Assembly: GCA_964541025.1 (NCBI GenBank)
Contig: CAZIOW010000020.1
Location: 1-30,038 of the forward strand
Origin: JAGDXO01 sp964541025
Lineage (GTDB): Archaea > Thermoplasmatota > Thermoplasmata > Thermoplasmatales > GCA-001856825
Reading direction: 5' to 3'
DNA length: 30,038 nt
Shown in pieces: positions 22,775 to 30,038 of this stretch. The notes beneath the pieces were generated by a model that worked only from the letters and a program-made list of their open reading frames with translations, was not told where the DNA came from and did not search any database. Positions within the stretch are counted from its first letter, which is position 1. Each line of letters opens with the position of its first letter. The translations under genes were made by a program, and so were the position numbers.

Positions 22775-23453
22775 AATCATTGTATAATGAGAGAATATTA
22801 TCTAATGTAAGTTCTTCCGGTCTATTATCCCCAAATCTTTCCATTCCCATTATGTTCTTTATTTTCTTTCTTCTCTGCGAAAACAAAACTTTTAAAAATT
22901 CTGGAAATCCTTCATCTATATTGATGTTTCTTTTCCTCAATGTTAAAACTGTACTGTGAACCTTGGGTGGAGGGCTGAACTTTGAAGGAGATATGTCGAA
23001 TTTTTTATCTATCTCAAACTTAAGCTGCATCATTACGCTCAATTTAGAATAGTCCTTTGAATTTGGTTTTGCAACCAGTCTATCCGCAACTTCCTTCTGT
23101 ATTGTTATAACAGCCATCTGAAAATCTTTTGTCCATAACTTTCCTAGAAGAGGTGAGGTAATCTTGTAAGGCATGTTGCTTATAAAAATATCAAATTTTG
23201 GCCAATCTACCTTCAGCGCGTCCCCAATTATCAGTATTGCATCTGGGAATTTACTTCTGAGATATGGTTCGAATGAAGTTTCTTTTTCAATTAAATAGAG
23301 TCTATTATAATTTTTTATGTGAGAGGTGATAGCTCCACGTCCAGGCCCAATTTCCAGGATATCCTTACCTTCAATATCTGCAAGTGAGACAATTCTTTCC
23401 GCTATTTCATTATTAACTAGAAAATGTATTCCTGTTGATTTTCCAGTCCTCAT
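22758..23453 (-). CDS. rsmA: 16S rRNA adenine dimethyltransferase (KsgA/Dim1)
   Basis: AdoMet-dependent enzyme of 231 residues that dimethylates two adjacent adenines near the 3' end of 16S rRNA. Motif I is ILEIGPGRGAITSHI, the catalytic motif IV is FISNMPYKITSPLL, and FSPPPKVHSTVL follows. The N-terminal GQHFL reads GIHFL. The protein is shorter than typical archaeal Dim1 (about 260-280), with a reduced C-terminal domain. It is the last gene of the long minus-strand cluster, 19 bp after the DUF655 gene, and its 3' end overlaps the YchF-like gene. Confidence 0.93.
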   Translation of the reverse strand: MRTGKSTGIHFLVNNEIAERIVSLADIEGKDILEIGPGRGAITSHIKNYNRLYLIEKETSFEPYLRSKFPDAILIIGDALKVDWPKFDIFISNMPYKITSPLLGKLWTKDFQMAVITIQKEVADRLVAKPNSKDYSKLSVMMQLKFEIDKKFDISPSKFSPPPKVHSTVLTLRKRNINIDEGFPEFLKVLFSQRRKKIKNIMGMERFGDNRPEELTLDNILSLYNDFSAKK

Positions 23454-23472
23454 ATAATTTTTCCTTGATCTT

Positions 23473-24042
23473 TTACAAAGCTACGAATAACCTGTGTTTT
23501 TCATCCTTATTCTTCAATTCCCGCAGGATTCTCTCAGTTATCATCTTCTCAGGATCTCTCAGCCCCTTCACCCTTGTTTTCAGATCCTGAAAATCCTTGA
23601 ATGGACCCTTCTTTCTCTCATCTATAATTTCCCACATTAGACTCTTGCCTATTCCATAAAGAAGATCCAGTTGATGCAATCTTGTTGTTATGGGCTGCGC
23701 TGTATTGAAAAAATTAACAAATCTCTGCTGATTCGCCTCAATTATTGATTTAATTATGTATTCTAGCTCATTCTGGGCTCCAGGAGTCAGTTCCTCATAT
23801 GAGATTCTCCTTCTGACGCTGATTATCTTATCTCTCTTGTCTAGATCCTTCCCTATGTATACCCTGTCTCCTATGGTCATCACTGCACCTTGCTTTGGAA
23901 CTAGTTCAAATAATTTTAACTCGTTTTCTCCCAATGCCAGTGCTAAAGGTACCCTCTTGAAAGCCTTTTCTTCCATTCTCCCCTGTGGAAGAATGTCCAG
24001 AATGTATGCATATTCTTCCAATAGATCACCTGAATTTTCCAA
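23473..24042 (-). CDS. DUF655 family protein (OB fold plus helix-hairpin-helix)
   Basis: Archaeal protein of 189 residues. The first half (about 1-95) is beta-rich, starting EEYAYILDILPQGR and containing VPLALALGENELKLFELVPK and VYIGKDLDKRDKI. The second half holds a helix-hairpin-helix-like segment TRLHQLDLLYGIGKSLMWEIIDERKKGPF (about 128-156), suited to nucleic-acid binding. Function is unknown. It conventionally sits between rpoF and ksgA, and this order is kept here: it overlaps rpoF by 17 bp and precedes ksgA by 19 bp. A role in rRNA handling is plausible from neighbours only. Confidence 0.88.
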   Translation of the reverse strand: MENSGDLLEEYAYILDILPQGRMEEKAFKRVPLALALGENELKLFELVPKQGAVMTIGDRVYIGKDLDKRDKIISVRRRISYEELTPGAQNELEYIIKSIIEANQQRFVNFFNTAQPITTRLHQLDLLYGIGKSLMWEIIDERKKGPFKDFQDLKTRVKGLRDPEKMITERILRELKNKDEKHRLFVAL

Positions 24043-24340
24043 TTGCTTCCAGAATTTTGTTAGCTATTTCCGTATCTAGATTCTGAATAGCTGGGTAAAC
24101 TATTGATCTAAGCTCATCCATATTCGCGGGGAGAATATCAACAATTTTTGCTGCCATTTGTTCTGTTAAACCATAAGAAATTATCTCTTCTTGAAGAGCA
24201 ACTGCCTTTTCGGACGATAATTTTGAAAATTTAGTTGCATGATTGAGAGCTGATTTCTGCAATTCTGTAAGTTCCCTCTTTTTAGATTCCGATTCTAACA
24301 ATTCCTTTGCCTTTGACAGAGGGATGTAATTCACTTTCAT
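24026..24340 (-). CDS. rpoF: RNA polymerase subunit F (Rpb4 homologue)
   Basis: Stalk subunit of archaeal RNA polymerase, 104 residues, which pairs with RpoE (Rpb7). The typical pattern is YIPLSKAKELLES at the N-terminus, a central helical block LTELQKSALNHATKFSKL, and the HRDC-like C-terminal part (GLTEQMAAKIVDILPANMDELRSI). It begins 9 bp after rpl21e and overlaps the DUF655 gene by 17 bp. Confidence 0.93.
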   Translation of the reverse strand: MKVNYIPLSKAKELLESESKKRELTELQKSALNHATKFSKLSSEKAVALQEEIISYGLTEQMAAKIVDILPANMDELRSIVYPAIQNLDTEIANKILEAIGKFR

Positions 24341-24349
24341 AATTTTGAT

Positions 24350-24640
24350 TCACGCTCTCTTCAGATGAATAGGGTGTGATATAACCACTTTCTCTTTATC
24401 CTTATCATTTATTTTTATAACGTAATTGGTTCCCCTTGTACCTTCTACAACTCCAGTCATTCCCTGGAACCTTTTGAAAGGCATCCCATTATGATATGAA
24501 GGTTCAATGTCTATGGCTACCCTATCCCCAACCTCAAATACCTTAACTATCCTATTTACAGGTATGGGCCCCTTTTCACTATGTTTCTTTCGCATCTTAT
24601 ATCTCGTCTTGGCTCTTGGGCCATGCGACATTTTTGCCAT
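24350..24640 (-). CDS. rpl21e: 50S ribosomal protein L21e
   Basis: Ribosomal protein of 96 residues with the family pattern SHGPRAKTRYKMRKKHSEKG, GDRVAIDIEPSYHNGMPFKRFQG and TGVVEGTRG. It is basic and SH3-like. It lies 12 bp after pus10 and 9 bp before rpoF on the minus strand. Confidence 0.97.
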   Translation of the reverse strand: MAKMSHGPRAKTRYKMRKKHSEKGPIPVNRIVKVFEVGDRVAIDIEPSYHNGMPFKRFQGMTGVVEGTRGTNYVIKINDKDKEKVVISHPIHLKRA

Positions 24641-24652
24641 TTTTATCCTCCC

Positions 24653-25723
24653 TTAATTAACTTCTAATACATTAAGATATTCTATTTTAATATTTACACC
24701 CAGCATTTCACTCATACTTGGTTTTGTTCTTCCATTATCCCCTGTAATGAATTCCTTGATGTATGTTCCTGCTTCTGCTTTTATTTTCAATTTAAATATG
24801 CCTCCCTCGCTATTTAGAAGTTTTACGTCATATATTTTCCTCTTTCTAAGTTTATCCTTTCTTATCCCTAGGACACGGTTGGGTGTCATTTGTTCAATTT
24901 CTATATTTCTAAGCTTTTCAATTGTATCCTGAACGGATTTTTCTTCAATTTTTTCAATTGAAATTCCAACCTCATAAACCTTATCGTACCTTGAGTTTTT
25001 TAGTCTTTCAATTTCCTCCTTTGAAGCTAAATGTAGACAGTTGACTTCTACTCCTCCTTTAGAATATTCAATAATTAAACTTTCTAGTTCTTTGAAATTT
25101 ACCGACCTTGTGTAAGGCTTGAGAATTTCAACATAGAATGGCCTCCCATTACCAAGCATTAGGGCATCTACATCCTCCCTTCCAGATGCAAAGAAATTGT
25201 AATCCTTTCCTCTGAATTTTTTCAGGGTTTGTATCCCTATATATTCTGAAACCGATTTTTCCCCTTCGCGTCCCTTTGCAGAGTTGATCCATGGAGATTG
25301 CGGTATTCCCCTTCTTATCTTTCGGTACCTGCCAGCTATATAGACTGGCTTTATCCATATATTGTAATCACCTGTTTCCTGATTTATTGCAAATGTCAGT
25401 TCCGGTTCCCTGAAATCTACTTTTTTCCCAAGAAGTTGCTCAATTCGACTTCCCATTTCAAATGTGAATTCCTGCTTGAAATTTCTGCATTCAGGGCAGA
25501 GTTTGCTAACAGTTTGCGTATCTCTTTCAAGGCATTCCTTGATCGCTTCAACCCCCAGGAGAAATTTGTCATATTCTATTTCTTTTGTTTCATTCAGGAA
25601 AATATTGAAATAATCATCTATGTGGCTTAGCAGGCCACAGCATAATTCACAATTTTCAGGCTCAGCATTTATTATATTATCTTCTAGTCTTAGTCTTTTC
25701 TGGCAACTTTTGCAGACGTTCAT
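24653..25723 (-). CDS. pus10: tRNA pseudouridine synthase Pus10
   Basis: Archaeal pseudouridine synthase of 356 residues, making Psi54 and Psi55 in the T-loop of tRNA. The N-terminal zinc finger uses C4, C7, C26 and C29, and a further CPEC pair is at C76/C79. The catalytic loop is SGREDVDALMLGNGRPF (about 180-196), with the GRED aspartate D184 as nucleophile. The C-terminal strand-rich part (GTYIKEFITGDNGRTKPS) is the second half of the catalytic fold. The start codon directly follows the rpoP stop. Confidence 0.93.
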   Translation of the reverse strand: MNVCKSCQKRLRLEDNIINAEPENCELCCGLLSHIDDYFNIFLNETKEIEYDKFLLGVEAIKECLERDTQTVSKLCPECRNFKQEFTFEMGSRIEQLLGKKVDFREPELTFAINQETGDYNIWIKPVYIAGRYRKIRRGIPQSPWINSAKGREGEKSVSEYIGIQTLKKFRGKDYNFFASGREDVDALMLGNGRPFYVEILKPYTRSVNFKELESLIIEYSKGGVEVNCLHLASKEEIERLKNSRYDKVYEVGISIEKIEEKSVQDTIEKLRNIEIEQMTPNRVLGIRKDKLRKRKIYDVKLLNSEGGIFKLKIKAEAGTYIKEFITGDNGRTKPSMSEMLGVNIKIEYLNVLEVN

Positions 25724-25855
25724 TCATTTAACTTCTATTGTCTTTACTATGTTAGCTGGTATTCTCACGAATACTTTTGACCCGCATTCACATTCAAACT
25801 GTGCGGTATCGTTTTCATCTTTCAATTCTCTACCGCACCTTATGCATTTAAACAT
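25724..25855 (-). CDS. rpoP: RNA polymerase subunit P (Rpb12 homologue)
   Basis: A 43-residue gene, too short for most gene finders. Translated from ATG 25855 it begins MFKCIRCGRELKDEND and ends NIVKTIEVK. Cysteines C4, C7, C22 and C24 (CIRC, then CEC) form the zinc ribbon of the Rpb12/RpoP family. RpoP is a small core subunit of archaeal RNA polymerase. It overlaps the end of rpl37ae by 8 bp and is followed at once by the Pus10 ATG. rpoP after rpl37ae is the usual archaeal order, which supports the call. Confidence 0.92.
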   Translation of the reverse strand: MFKCIRCGRELKDENDTAQFECECGSKVFVRIPANIVKTIEVK

Positions 25856-26105
25856 TTTCGAGATTCACCTTCTTATATTCCTTCTCCACCTCAGGCGAGT
25901 ATGCATCGCCAACGAATTCAAATCCGCATTTCCTGCACTGCCATATGCCTGAATGTTCTCTCTTAACCGATACATGGTGGCACCTTGGACACATATAGGT
26001 ATCTTTCCTAAGGTTCTCCATTTCAACCCATCTCTTCTTGACTGTGGAACCGTACCTTGGTCCGAACCTGCCAGCGCTTCCTACCTTCTTTGTTCTCTTT
26101 GTCAT
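25848..26105 (-). CDS. rpl37ae: 50S ribosomal protein L37Ae
   Basis: Zinc-ribbon ribosomal protein of 85 residues. The N-terminal KKVGSAGRFGPRYGSTVKKRW is typical, and the zinc ligands are the pairs CPRC and CRKC with 14 residues between. The Shine-Dalgarno GGGAGATGAT lies 4-5 nt before ATG 26105. It follows rrp42 by 4 bp and overlaps rpoP by 8 bp. Confidence 0.97.
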   Translation of the reverse strand: MTKRTKKVGSAGRFGPRYGSTVKKRWVEMENLRKDTYMCPRCHHVSVKREHSGIWQCRKCGFEFVGDAYSPEVEKEYKKVNLENV

Positions 26106-26109
26106 TGAA

Positions 26110-26895
26110 TCATCTCCCGAATACTCTCTTCCTAAAATCTTTTCCTATTTCAATAGACGTATCTACTGCCTTAAATATTTCATCCACAGTGAATGATCCA
26201 CTTAAGCCTTTCTGCATCGCGACAAGGTTTCCATTCTCATCTGTTGCAACTGAGATCCTTGCTGTTGCAACCTCTTCCTCTTCCAGACTGGGATCCACCA
26301 TGATATTTGAGCCTATTTTAGCCATTGTAACCATTACAGGTATGTGATTTATTGGCAGTTGGAAATCTTCCCCCCCTACTTTTGATGCAGGTACCTTTGC
26401 TTCCAGAAGAGCTGAAACCGCGCCTATTGTGCTAGCATCAATTAAATTACCATCATAATCAAGTACATGAATATCTATGAACACAACCCAAACTTTCTCT
26501 CCTGGCGTTATGACTAGCCTGTCAAGGTCTATCATCTTTGACTCCCTGATTGCCCTGTCTACAACCCTTGCAAGCTCTATTGAATCTTCATTCGGTGGCC
26601 CTGATTCAAATGTCGGAGATGCCATTGGGATTAGCTCAGCATTTGTGGTGAGAATTCCGCTGTTAGGGGTATCCGGGAATGGTTCACCCTGCTCTATCTT
26701 AACTCCTACGAGGACCCTTGTGTTTCCTAGTCTCACATCAGCAGAACCTTCTGCCCGTGTAACAAAATTTGTTGTAATTTTAATATCTCTGTATTCATCT
26801 AATTTCCTTCCATCTATCCTGTTCCCTCCTGACGATATCTTTTCAAGATAATCTCTTTTTAACCCATACACTATTTCATCAGAACTCCTACTCAT
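26110..26895 (-). CDS. rrp42: Exosome subunit Rrp42
   Basis: Non-catalytic RNase PH-like subunit of the archaeal exosome core, 261 residues. It pairs with Rrp41 in the hexameric ring. The pattern is GNRIDGRKLDEYRDIKI at the start, SADVRLGNTRVLVGVK, and a C-terminal block with EEEVATARISVATDENGNLVAMQK. A longer open frame to 26976 exists, but ATG 26895 is preferred: GGGGATGATG just upstream serves as ribosome site, and the extra 27 residues (very basic) are only the shifted frame of the Rrp41 tail. The start overlaps the Rrp41 stop as ATGAGTAG. Confidence 0.94.
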   Translation of the reverse strand: MSRSSDEIVYGLKRDYLEKISSGGNRIDGRKLDEYRDIKITTNFVTRAEGSADVRLGNTRVLVGVKIEQGEPFPDTPNSGILTTNAELIPMASPTFESGPPNEDSIELARVVDRAIRESKMIDLDRLVITPGEKVWVVFIDIHVLDYDGNLIDASTIGAVSALLEAKVPASKVGGEDFQLPINHIPVMVTMAKIGSNIMVDPSLEEEEVATARISVATDENGNLVAMQKGLSGSFTVDEIFKAVDTSIEIGKDFRKRVFGR

Positions 26896-27676
26896 TATCA
26901 TCATCCCCATGATTTTCTTGTACTGCTTCTTGCTCTTTAACTTCCTCCTTTTCCTCCGGTCTTGAGTATTTGGCAAGAAGGGCTTCCTTCTGAAGATTTG
27001 AGATAAATAATGCTGCTTTCTTGGACATTTCTATTGCCTGCTCAAACTCTTCCCTTGTAAGATTTCCATCCATTTGCAAAAGCACAACCTCTTGTGTCCT
27101 TGGAATTATCGCAAGTGGAACATCTGCCTGACCAAAGTTATCCTCTTCTTTGTTCAGATCAAGGACTATTTTCCCATCAACCTTTCCAGACGCGCATCCT
27201 ACAATCATATCTTTCATCGGTATGCCTGCATCCGCAAGTGCCACGGATGCTGCAGTAAGGCCTGCAATTCTTGTTCCTGCGTCAGCCTGTAAGACTTCGA
27301 TGTACACATCTATACTCGTTCTCGGGTACTGTTCTACAAATATTGCAGATTCTAGAGCCTCCCCAATTATCTTGCTTATCTCTATTGCTCTTCTGTCTGG
27401 TCCCGGTCTCTTTCTCTCATCTACTGAGAAAGCTGCCATGTTGTATCTGGCATTTACTATTGCCCTTGAAGGGTTCTGTGTATGTTTGGGGAATGCTTCC
27501 CTTGGACCGTATACCGCTACTATTATTTTATTTCCTCCCCACTCAATATAAGCAGAGCCATCGGCTCTGTTAAGAACTCCTACTTCTATTTTTATCGGTC
27601 TTAACTCATTGAATTTCCTTCCGTCAATTCTTAACCCATTTTCATCAATCAATTTTATATTACTAACCATACTCAT
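26888..27676 (-). CDS. rrp41: Exosome subunit Rrp41 (catalytic RNase PH-like)
   Basis: Catalytic subunit of the exosome ring, 262 residues, a phosphate-dependent 3'-5' exoribonuclease that can also add A-rich tails. RIDGRKFNELRPIKI opens the domain, ERKRPGPDRRAIEISKII carries the phosphate- and RNA-binding Arg residues, and the active-site region is NFGQADVPLAI. It ends in a very acidic tail (EEKEEVKEQEAVQENHGDDDNE). The start is ATG 27676: GAGGTGA lies 5 nt upstream and contains both the rrp4 stop and the alternative GTG at 27685. Confidence 0.94.
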   Translation of the reverse strand: MSMVSNIKLIDENGLRIDGRKFNELRPIKIEVGVLNRADGSAYIEWGGNKIIVAVYGPREAFPKHTQNPSRAIVNARYNMAAFSVDERKRPGPDRRAIEISKIIGEALESAIFVEQYPRTSIDVYIEVLQADAGTRIAGLTAASVALADAGIPMKDMIVGCASGKVDGKIVLDLNKEEDNFGQADVPLAIIPRTQEVVLLQMDGNLTREEFEQAIEMSKKAALFISNLQKEALLAKYSRPEEKEEVKEQEAVQENHGDDDNE

Positions 27677-27681
27677 GCTTT

Positions 27682-28347
27682 TCACCTCGCCTTTTCCAAA
27701 ATTTCCTTTACTCTTTCTGTTAGGCCACTTGTATGGGCCTGATCCTCTATAAATTTAAGGATTTTAATAACTAATAGGACTTTATCTGGTTCCCCATCTA
27801 TCCAGACAATTCCATTCTGTCCAAGCTGAATTTTGACCCCCGTGATTTCCTTTATCATATTTACCATGGATCCCCCCTTCCCTATGATCCTTGATACTTT
27901 GGTTGGCTGGACAGAAACTATATGCCCTCCCTCAAGCTTTCTTAGTCCATTATCCTTAAGGGATAGCCATATTTGCTTTGATTCAGTAATTTCATTCACC
28001 TTTGCAAATACGGTATCGCCTGTGTTCATTATCTTGTTAAGTTCGCCACTTCCTGATTTCCAGGGAGTATCATTTATATGAAGGAATCCAGGATAGGGTC
28101 CCTTTATATCTAATATCCAGAAAGAGGGTGCAATATCAATTACTTTACCAATAACCTTGTCATTCTTGACTGGATAGTATTTCCCGCTTAGCGGTATGAG
28201 ATTTACATAATTGTTGTAAAACTGTAACATTCCTAACTGATATGCATAATATTTTCCATTTTCGTGGTAAATTCCATTTCCCTGTTTCATTCCCTGTAAA
28301 TCTATCTCTTCACCTGGTAACACAATTTTTTTTGTTGTAGTATCCAA
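27682..28347 (-). CDS. rrp4: Exosome RNA-binding subunit Rrp4
   Basis: Cap subunit of the exosome, about 221 residues. It has an N-terminal domain (about 1-60, IVLPGEEID), an S1 domain (about 62-135, GKVIDIAPSFWILDIKGPYPGFLH), and a KH domain (about 138-210, with VSRIIGKGGSMVNMIKEITG). It guides RNA to the ring. Two starts are possible: GTG 28356, and TTG 28347, which has GAGGTGA exactly 5 nt upstream, as rrp41 does. I prefer TTG 28347. The stop is embedded in the rrp41 ribosome site. Confidence 0.92.
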   Translation of the reverse strand: MDTTTKKIVLPGEEIDLQGMKQGNGIYHENGKYYAYQLGMLQFYNNYVNLIPLSGKYYPVKNDKVIGKVIDIAPSFWILDIKGPYPGFLHINDTPWKSGSGELNKIMNTGDTVFAKVNEITESKQIWLSLKDNGLRKLEGGHIVSVQPTKVSRIIGKGGSMVNMIKEITGVKIQLGQNGIVWIDGEPDKVLLVIKILKFIEDQAHTSGLTERVKEILEKAR

Positions 28348-28357
28348 ATATATCACC

Positions 28358-29053
28358 TCATTTTAATAATTTAATATCTGCATTTCCTTTTGTCTTTTTG
28401 TTAACGAAATCATAAAGTTCATCCTGAATTCCTGCAGGGATTTCTATCAGTGCAGTATAACTTCCATCATTACCCCATTCTTCCTTATGTATCTGTCCGA
28501 GCTTGGTTAACTCAGAATAAACTTTGCCATAATCTTCTCCTGGTACCTTAATCTGCATTCTCACATGTTCAAATTTTATAGGTAGAAGAACTCTTATTGC
28601 CTTAAGCACTTCCTGAACCTGTTCCTCTGCGCTCTTGAATGGGTCAACCCTTACTTTTGCTTCCTCCATTGCCTTTTCAATTCTCTGAGGAGGGTGAGGG
28701 GCACCTGTTTGCGGGTTCATTGATTCCCTTGAGATTATTTCGACAACCTGTCTCTTCTTTTCCTCGAGCATCTTTCTTCTCTGTTCAGTTGTAAGCTGAA
28801 CCTGTCCCTTCTTTATTATTTCCCTTACCACTGTCTCCAGATCGTCTGTACCGAATACTTCCTTAATGACCTCATCACTTGCTTTATCGCCCTTGCTACT
28901 GTCTTTAAAAATTACATCGGCTGCAAGGTATTCTTCTACATTAACATCCTTTCCAGATTTTATAAGGTCAACAAGTTTCTGATCTATAAGGATCTCAAAT
29001 CTGTGACCTCTTGTTTCATACCTAGCAACCAGTGCGTCCTCTACCTTTACCAT
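28358..29053 (-). CDS. sbds: Ribosome maturation protein SBDS homologue (Sdo1)
   Basis: Archaeal SBDS of 231 residues, involved in large-subunit maturation and release of IF6. The FYSH domain begins VEDALVARYETRGHRFEILID, the helical middle contains LTTEQRRKMLEEKKRQVVEIISRESMNPQTGAPHPPQRIEKAM, and the C-terminal ferredoxin-like domain follows. GGTGAGG lies 5 nt before ATG 29053, and the stop is 1 bp from the rrp4 region. SBDS directly before the exosome genes is the conserved archaeal order. Confidence 0.96.
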   Translation of the reverse strand: MVKVEDALVARYETRGHRFEILIDQKLVDLIKSGKDVNVEEYLAADVIFKDSSKGDKASDEVIKEVFGTDDLETVVREIIKKGQVQLTTEQRRKMLEEKKRQVVEIISRESMNPQTGAPHPPQRIEKAMEEAKVRVDPFKSAEEQVQEVLKAIRVLLPIKFEHVRMQIKVPGEDYGKVYSELTKLGQIHKEEWGNDGSYTALIEIPAGIQDELYDFVNKKTKGNADIKLLK

Positions 29054-29061
29054 TTATTTCC

Positions 29062-29772
29062 TCACCGAGAGCCCATTAGATTCTTAGTTTCTTCAGGAGA
29101 AAGAATCTTGAATTTTTCATCTCTCGTAACCAGACCGACGCTAATATTGCCCAGAGATTGACCCTGTTCTAGTCCAGCCTTCAGAGCTTTCACAGCAAGG
29201 TCCACAGCCTCATTAAGATTCATATTATCCTTGTACTCCTTCTCTAGAAGTTCCATTGCTGCATCTCTTCCAAATCCAATTGCATCAGCCTTGTATCCGG
29301 TTGAAAGACCTGAGGGGTCGGTTTCAAATAACCTTATACCTGTTTCGTCTATTCCGGCAATTAAAAGAGATGCACCGAAAGGTCTTACTCCTCCGTATTG
29401 TGTATACTGCTGCAAAAGATCGCATACCTTCTTAACCAAAGATTCCACAGTTATTTCCTGACCGTAAGTAACTTTTTCTGATTGAGCCTGTATTCTCGCA
29501 AAATCAATCAATATTCTTGCGTCTCCTATTAATCCGGAAGTTGCTGCTCCTACGTGCCCATCTATAAGAAATATTTTTTCTATACTTCTATCATCGACAA
29601 GTCCACTTTTAATCCTTTTGTCTGCCATTAATAGTGCTCCGTCCTTGTATACTATTCCAATGGCTGTAGTTCCTCTCTTAACTGCTTCTCTTGCATATTC
29701 TACCTGGAACAATCTGCCATCAGGAGAAAACACCGTTATGGCCCTGTCATACGCCATCTGTGCTGACTGCAT
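29062..29772 (-). CDS. psmA: 20S proteasome alpha subunit
   Basis: Alpha ring subunit of the archaeal proteasome, 236 residues. The N-terminal signature is AYDRAITVFSPDGRLFQVEYAREAVKRG. The KRGTTAIGIVYKDG strand starts the core, and no N-terminal Thr is exposed, as expected for alpha. It is the first gene of the long minus-strand cluster and has GGTGA 4 nt before ATG 29772 and a TATA-like box upstream. Confidence 0.97.
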   Translation of the reverse strand: MQSAQMAYDRAITVFSPDGRLFQVEYAREAVKRGTTAIGIVYKDGALLMADKRIKSGLVDDRSIEKIFLIDGHVGAATSGLIGDARILIDFARIQAQSEKVTYGQEITVESLVKKVCDLLQQYTQYGGVRPFGASLLIAGIDETGIRLFETDPSGLSTGYKADAIGFGRDAAMELLEKEYKDNMNLNEAVDLAVKALKAGLEQGQSLGNISVGLVTRDEKFKILSPEETKNLMGSR

Positions 29773-29776
29773 AATT

Positions 29777-29815
29777 TCACCTACTTTACTCGTATATGCT
29801 AATAAAGTTATAAAT
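29777..29815 (-). promoter_or_regulatory. Promoter and ribosome site of the proteasome/exosome cluster
   Basis: On the minus strand AAAGATTTATAAC contains a TATA box (29808-29815), with A-rich sequence in the BRE position before it. It predicts a transcript start near 29787, giving a leader of about 15 nt with GGTGA at 29777-29781, 4 nt before the ATG. No other promoter-like spacer is visible until ksgA ends. Confidence 0.55.
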
Positions 29816-30038
29816 CTTTATGATGAATTTTAAATAAAGAATTGTGATGTTGGAGGAGGCAATAAATCTCAGTTGTTTCTGCAATGATATATACGGGCTT
29901 TTCCATATAAAAAATATATAATTATTAAAGGAATATTTACGATCTTTTTGAGCAAGAAAGCTCCTATCTTCAGAGAGGAGATGAATTCCATCCAGAATAA
30001 AAGAGGTTACCATAACGAAAGAAGTAGGTAGGCACTAT
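29816..30038. other. Non-coding AT-rich end of the window
   Basis: No convincing gene. A minus-strand frame at 29786-30013 has noise-like composition and would run over the psmA promoter. The short plus-strand frames starting at 29847 (about 25 codons) and 29980 (about 16 codons) have no recognisable product. A small inverted repeat GAGC-AAGAAA-GCTC lies near 29949-29962. The true upstream neighbour is outside the window. Confidence 0.5.

Noticed and set aside
25298..25952. Two plus-strand frames of 110 codons over pus10, rpoP and rpl37ae
   Set aside because: They are antisense to three recognisable genes and show no domain; accepting them would hide rpoP.
26896..26976. Basic 27-residue N-terminal extension of Rrp42
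   Set aside because: It is the shifted reading of the acidic Rrp41 tail, and a ribosome site supports ATG 26895.
29847..29921. 25-codon plus-strand frame near the right end
   Set aside because: Too short and without a recognisable product or conserved context inside the window.
29786..30013. Minus-strand frame of 75 codons upstream of psmA
   Set aside because: Composition is noise-like (Ile, Phe, Tyr, Ser rich), it has no ribosome site and no family pattern, and it runs over the TATA box of the proteasome cluster.
1..30038. CRISPR arrays, insertion sequences, phage genes
   Set aside because: No regularly spaced repeats, transposase motifs or phage structural genes were seen; the genes are mostly core archaeal functions.

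Overview
The window is core chromosome of a low-GC, AT-rich euryarchaeon. I read it as a member of the Thermoplasmatales (the Thermoplasma, Ferroplasma, Picrophilus, Cuniculiplasma group). The archaeal markers are the 20S proteasome alpha subunit, the Rrp4/Rrp41/Rrp42 exosome, SBDS, Pus10, RpoF and RpoP, L37Ae, L21e, L10e, aIF5A, the clamp-loader small subunit, Hjc, and glycerol-1-phosphate dehydrogenase for archaeal lipids. The family assignment rests on protein character and gene order, so the genus is not settled. I saw no tRNA or rRNA gene, CRISPR array, insertion sequence or prophage.

Layout. 1-5.5 kb holds a permease fragment, an MBL-fold hydrolase, an MscS channel, a small site-2 protease, a DedA protein with a 73-residue partner, and an MFS transporter translationally coupled to an HNH nuclease. 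5.5-8.3 kb holds the single-stranded-DNA-binding protein, a 375-bp AT-rich gap, AdoMet decarboxylase, and an rfcS-hjc pair on the minus strand. 8.3-12.7 kb holds L10e, a minus-strand aIF5A-agmatinase-DUF835 cluster preceded by an OsmC gene, and a large PDZ-containing site-2 protease. 12.6-17.8 kb is a minus-strand run: a hydroxyacid dehydrogenase, a DtxR-family regulator with an NRAMP-related transporter, purB, a membrane protein and a small Cys protein. 17.8-22.8 kb is a plus-strand run: riboflavin-pathway reductase, ahcY, a 393-bp gap, egsA, UPF0179 and a YchF-like GTPase. 22.8-29.8 kb is one tight twelve-gene minus-strand cluster running psmA, SBDS, rrp4, rrp41, rrp42, rpl37ae, rpoP, pus10, rpl21e, rpoF, DUF655, ksgA.

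How the genes fit together. The last cluster joins protein turnover, RNA turnover, ribosome maturation, transcription and rRNA/tRNA modification. Agmatinase beside aIF5A, with AdoMet decarboxylase 3 kb away, points to polyamine supply for hypusination. The DtxR gene carries a DtxR-consensus operator just upstream of its start and probably controls itself and the transporter. First genes of transcription units often look leaderless (TATA-like box about 25 bp before the start codon), while many internal genes have a GGTGA-type Shine-Dalgarno. This difference corrects several starts (rrp4, rrp41, rrp42, ahcY, rfcS, the hydroxyacid dehydrogenase).

I did not find a plainly new multi-gene system. 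The best leads are the metal-regulation module with its operator, the aIF5A-agmatinase-DUF835 cluster, the HNH nuclease coupled to a transporter, the non-canonical G4 motif of the YchF-like protein, and the inverted repeat upstream of egsA. A 43-residue RNA polymerase subunit gene (rpoP) is easy to overlook because of its size.
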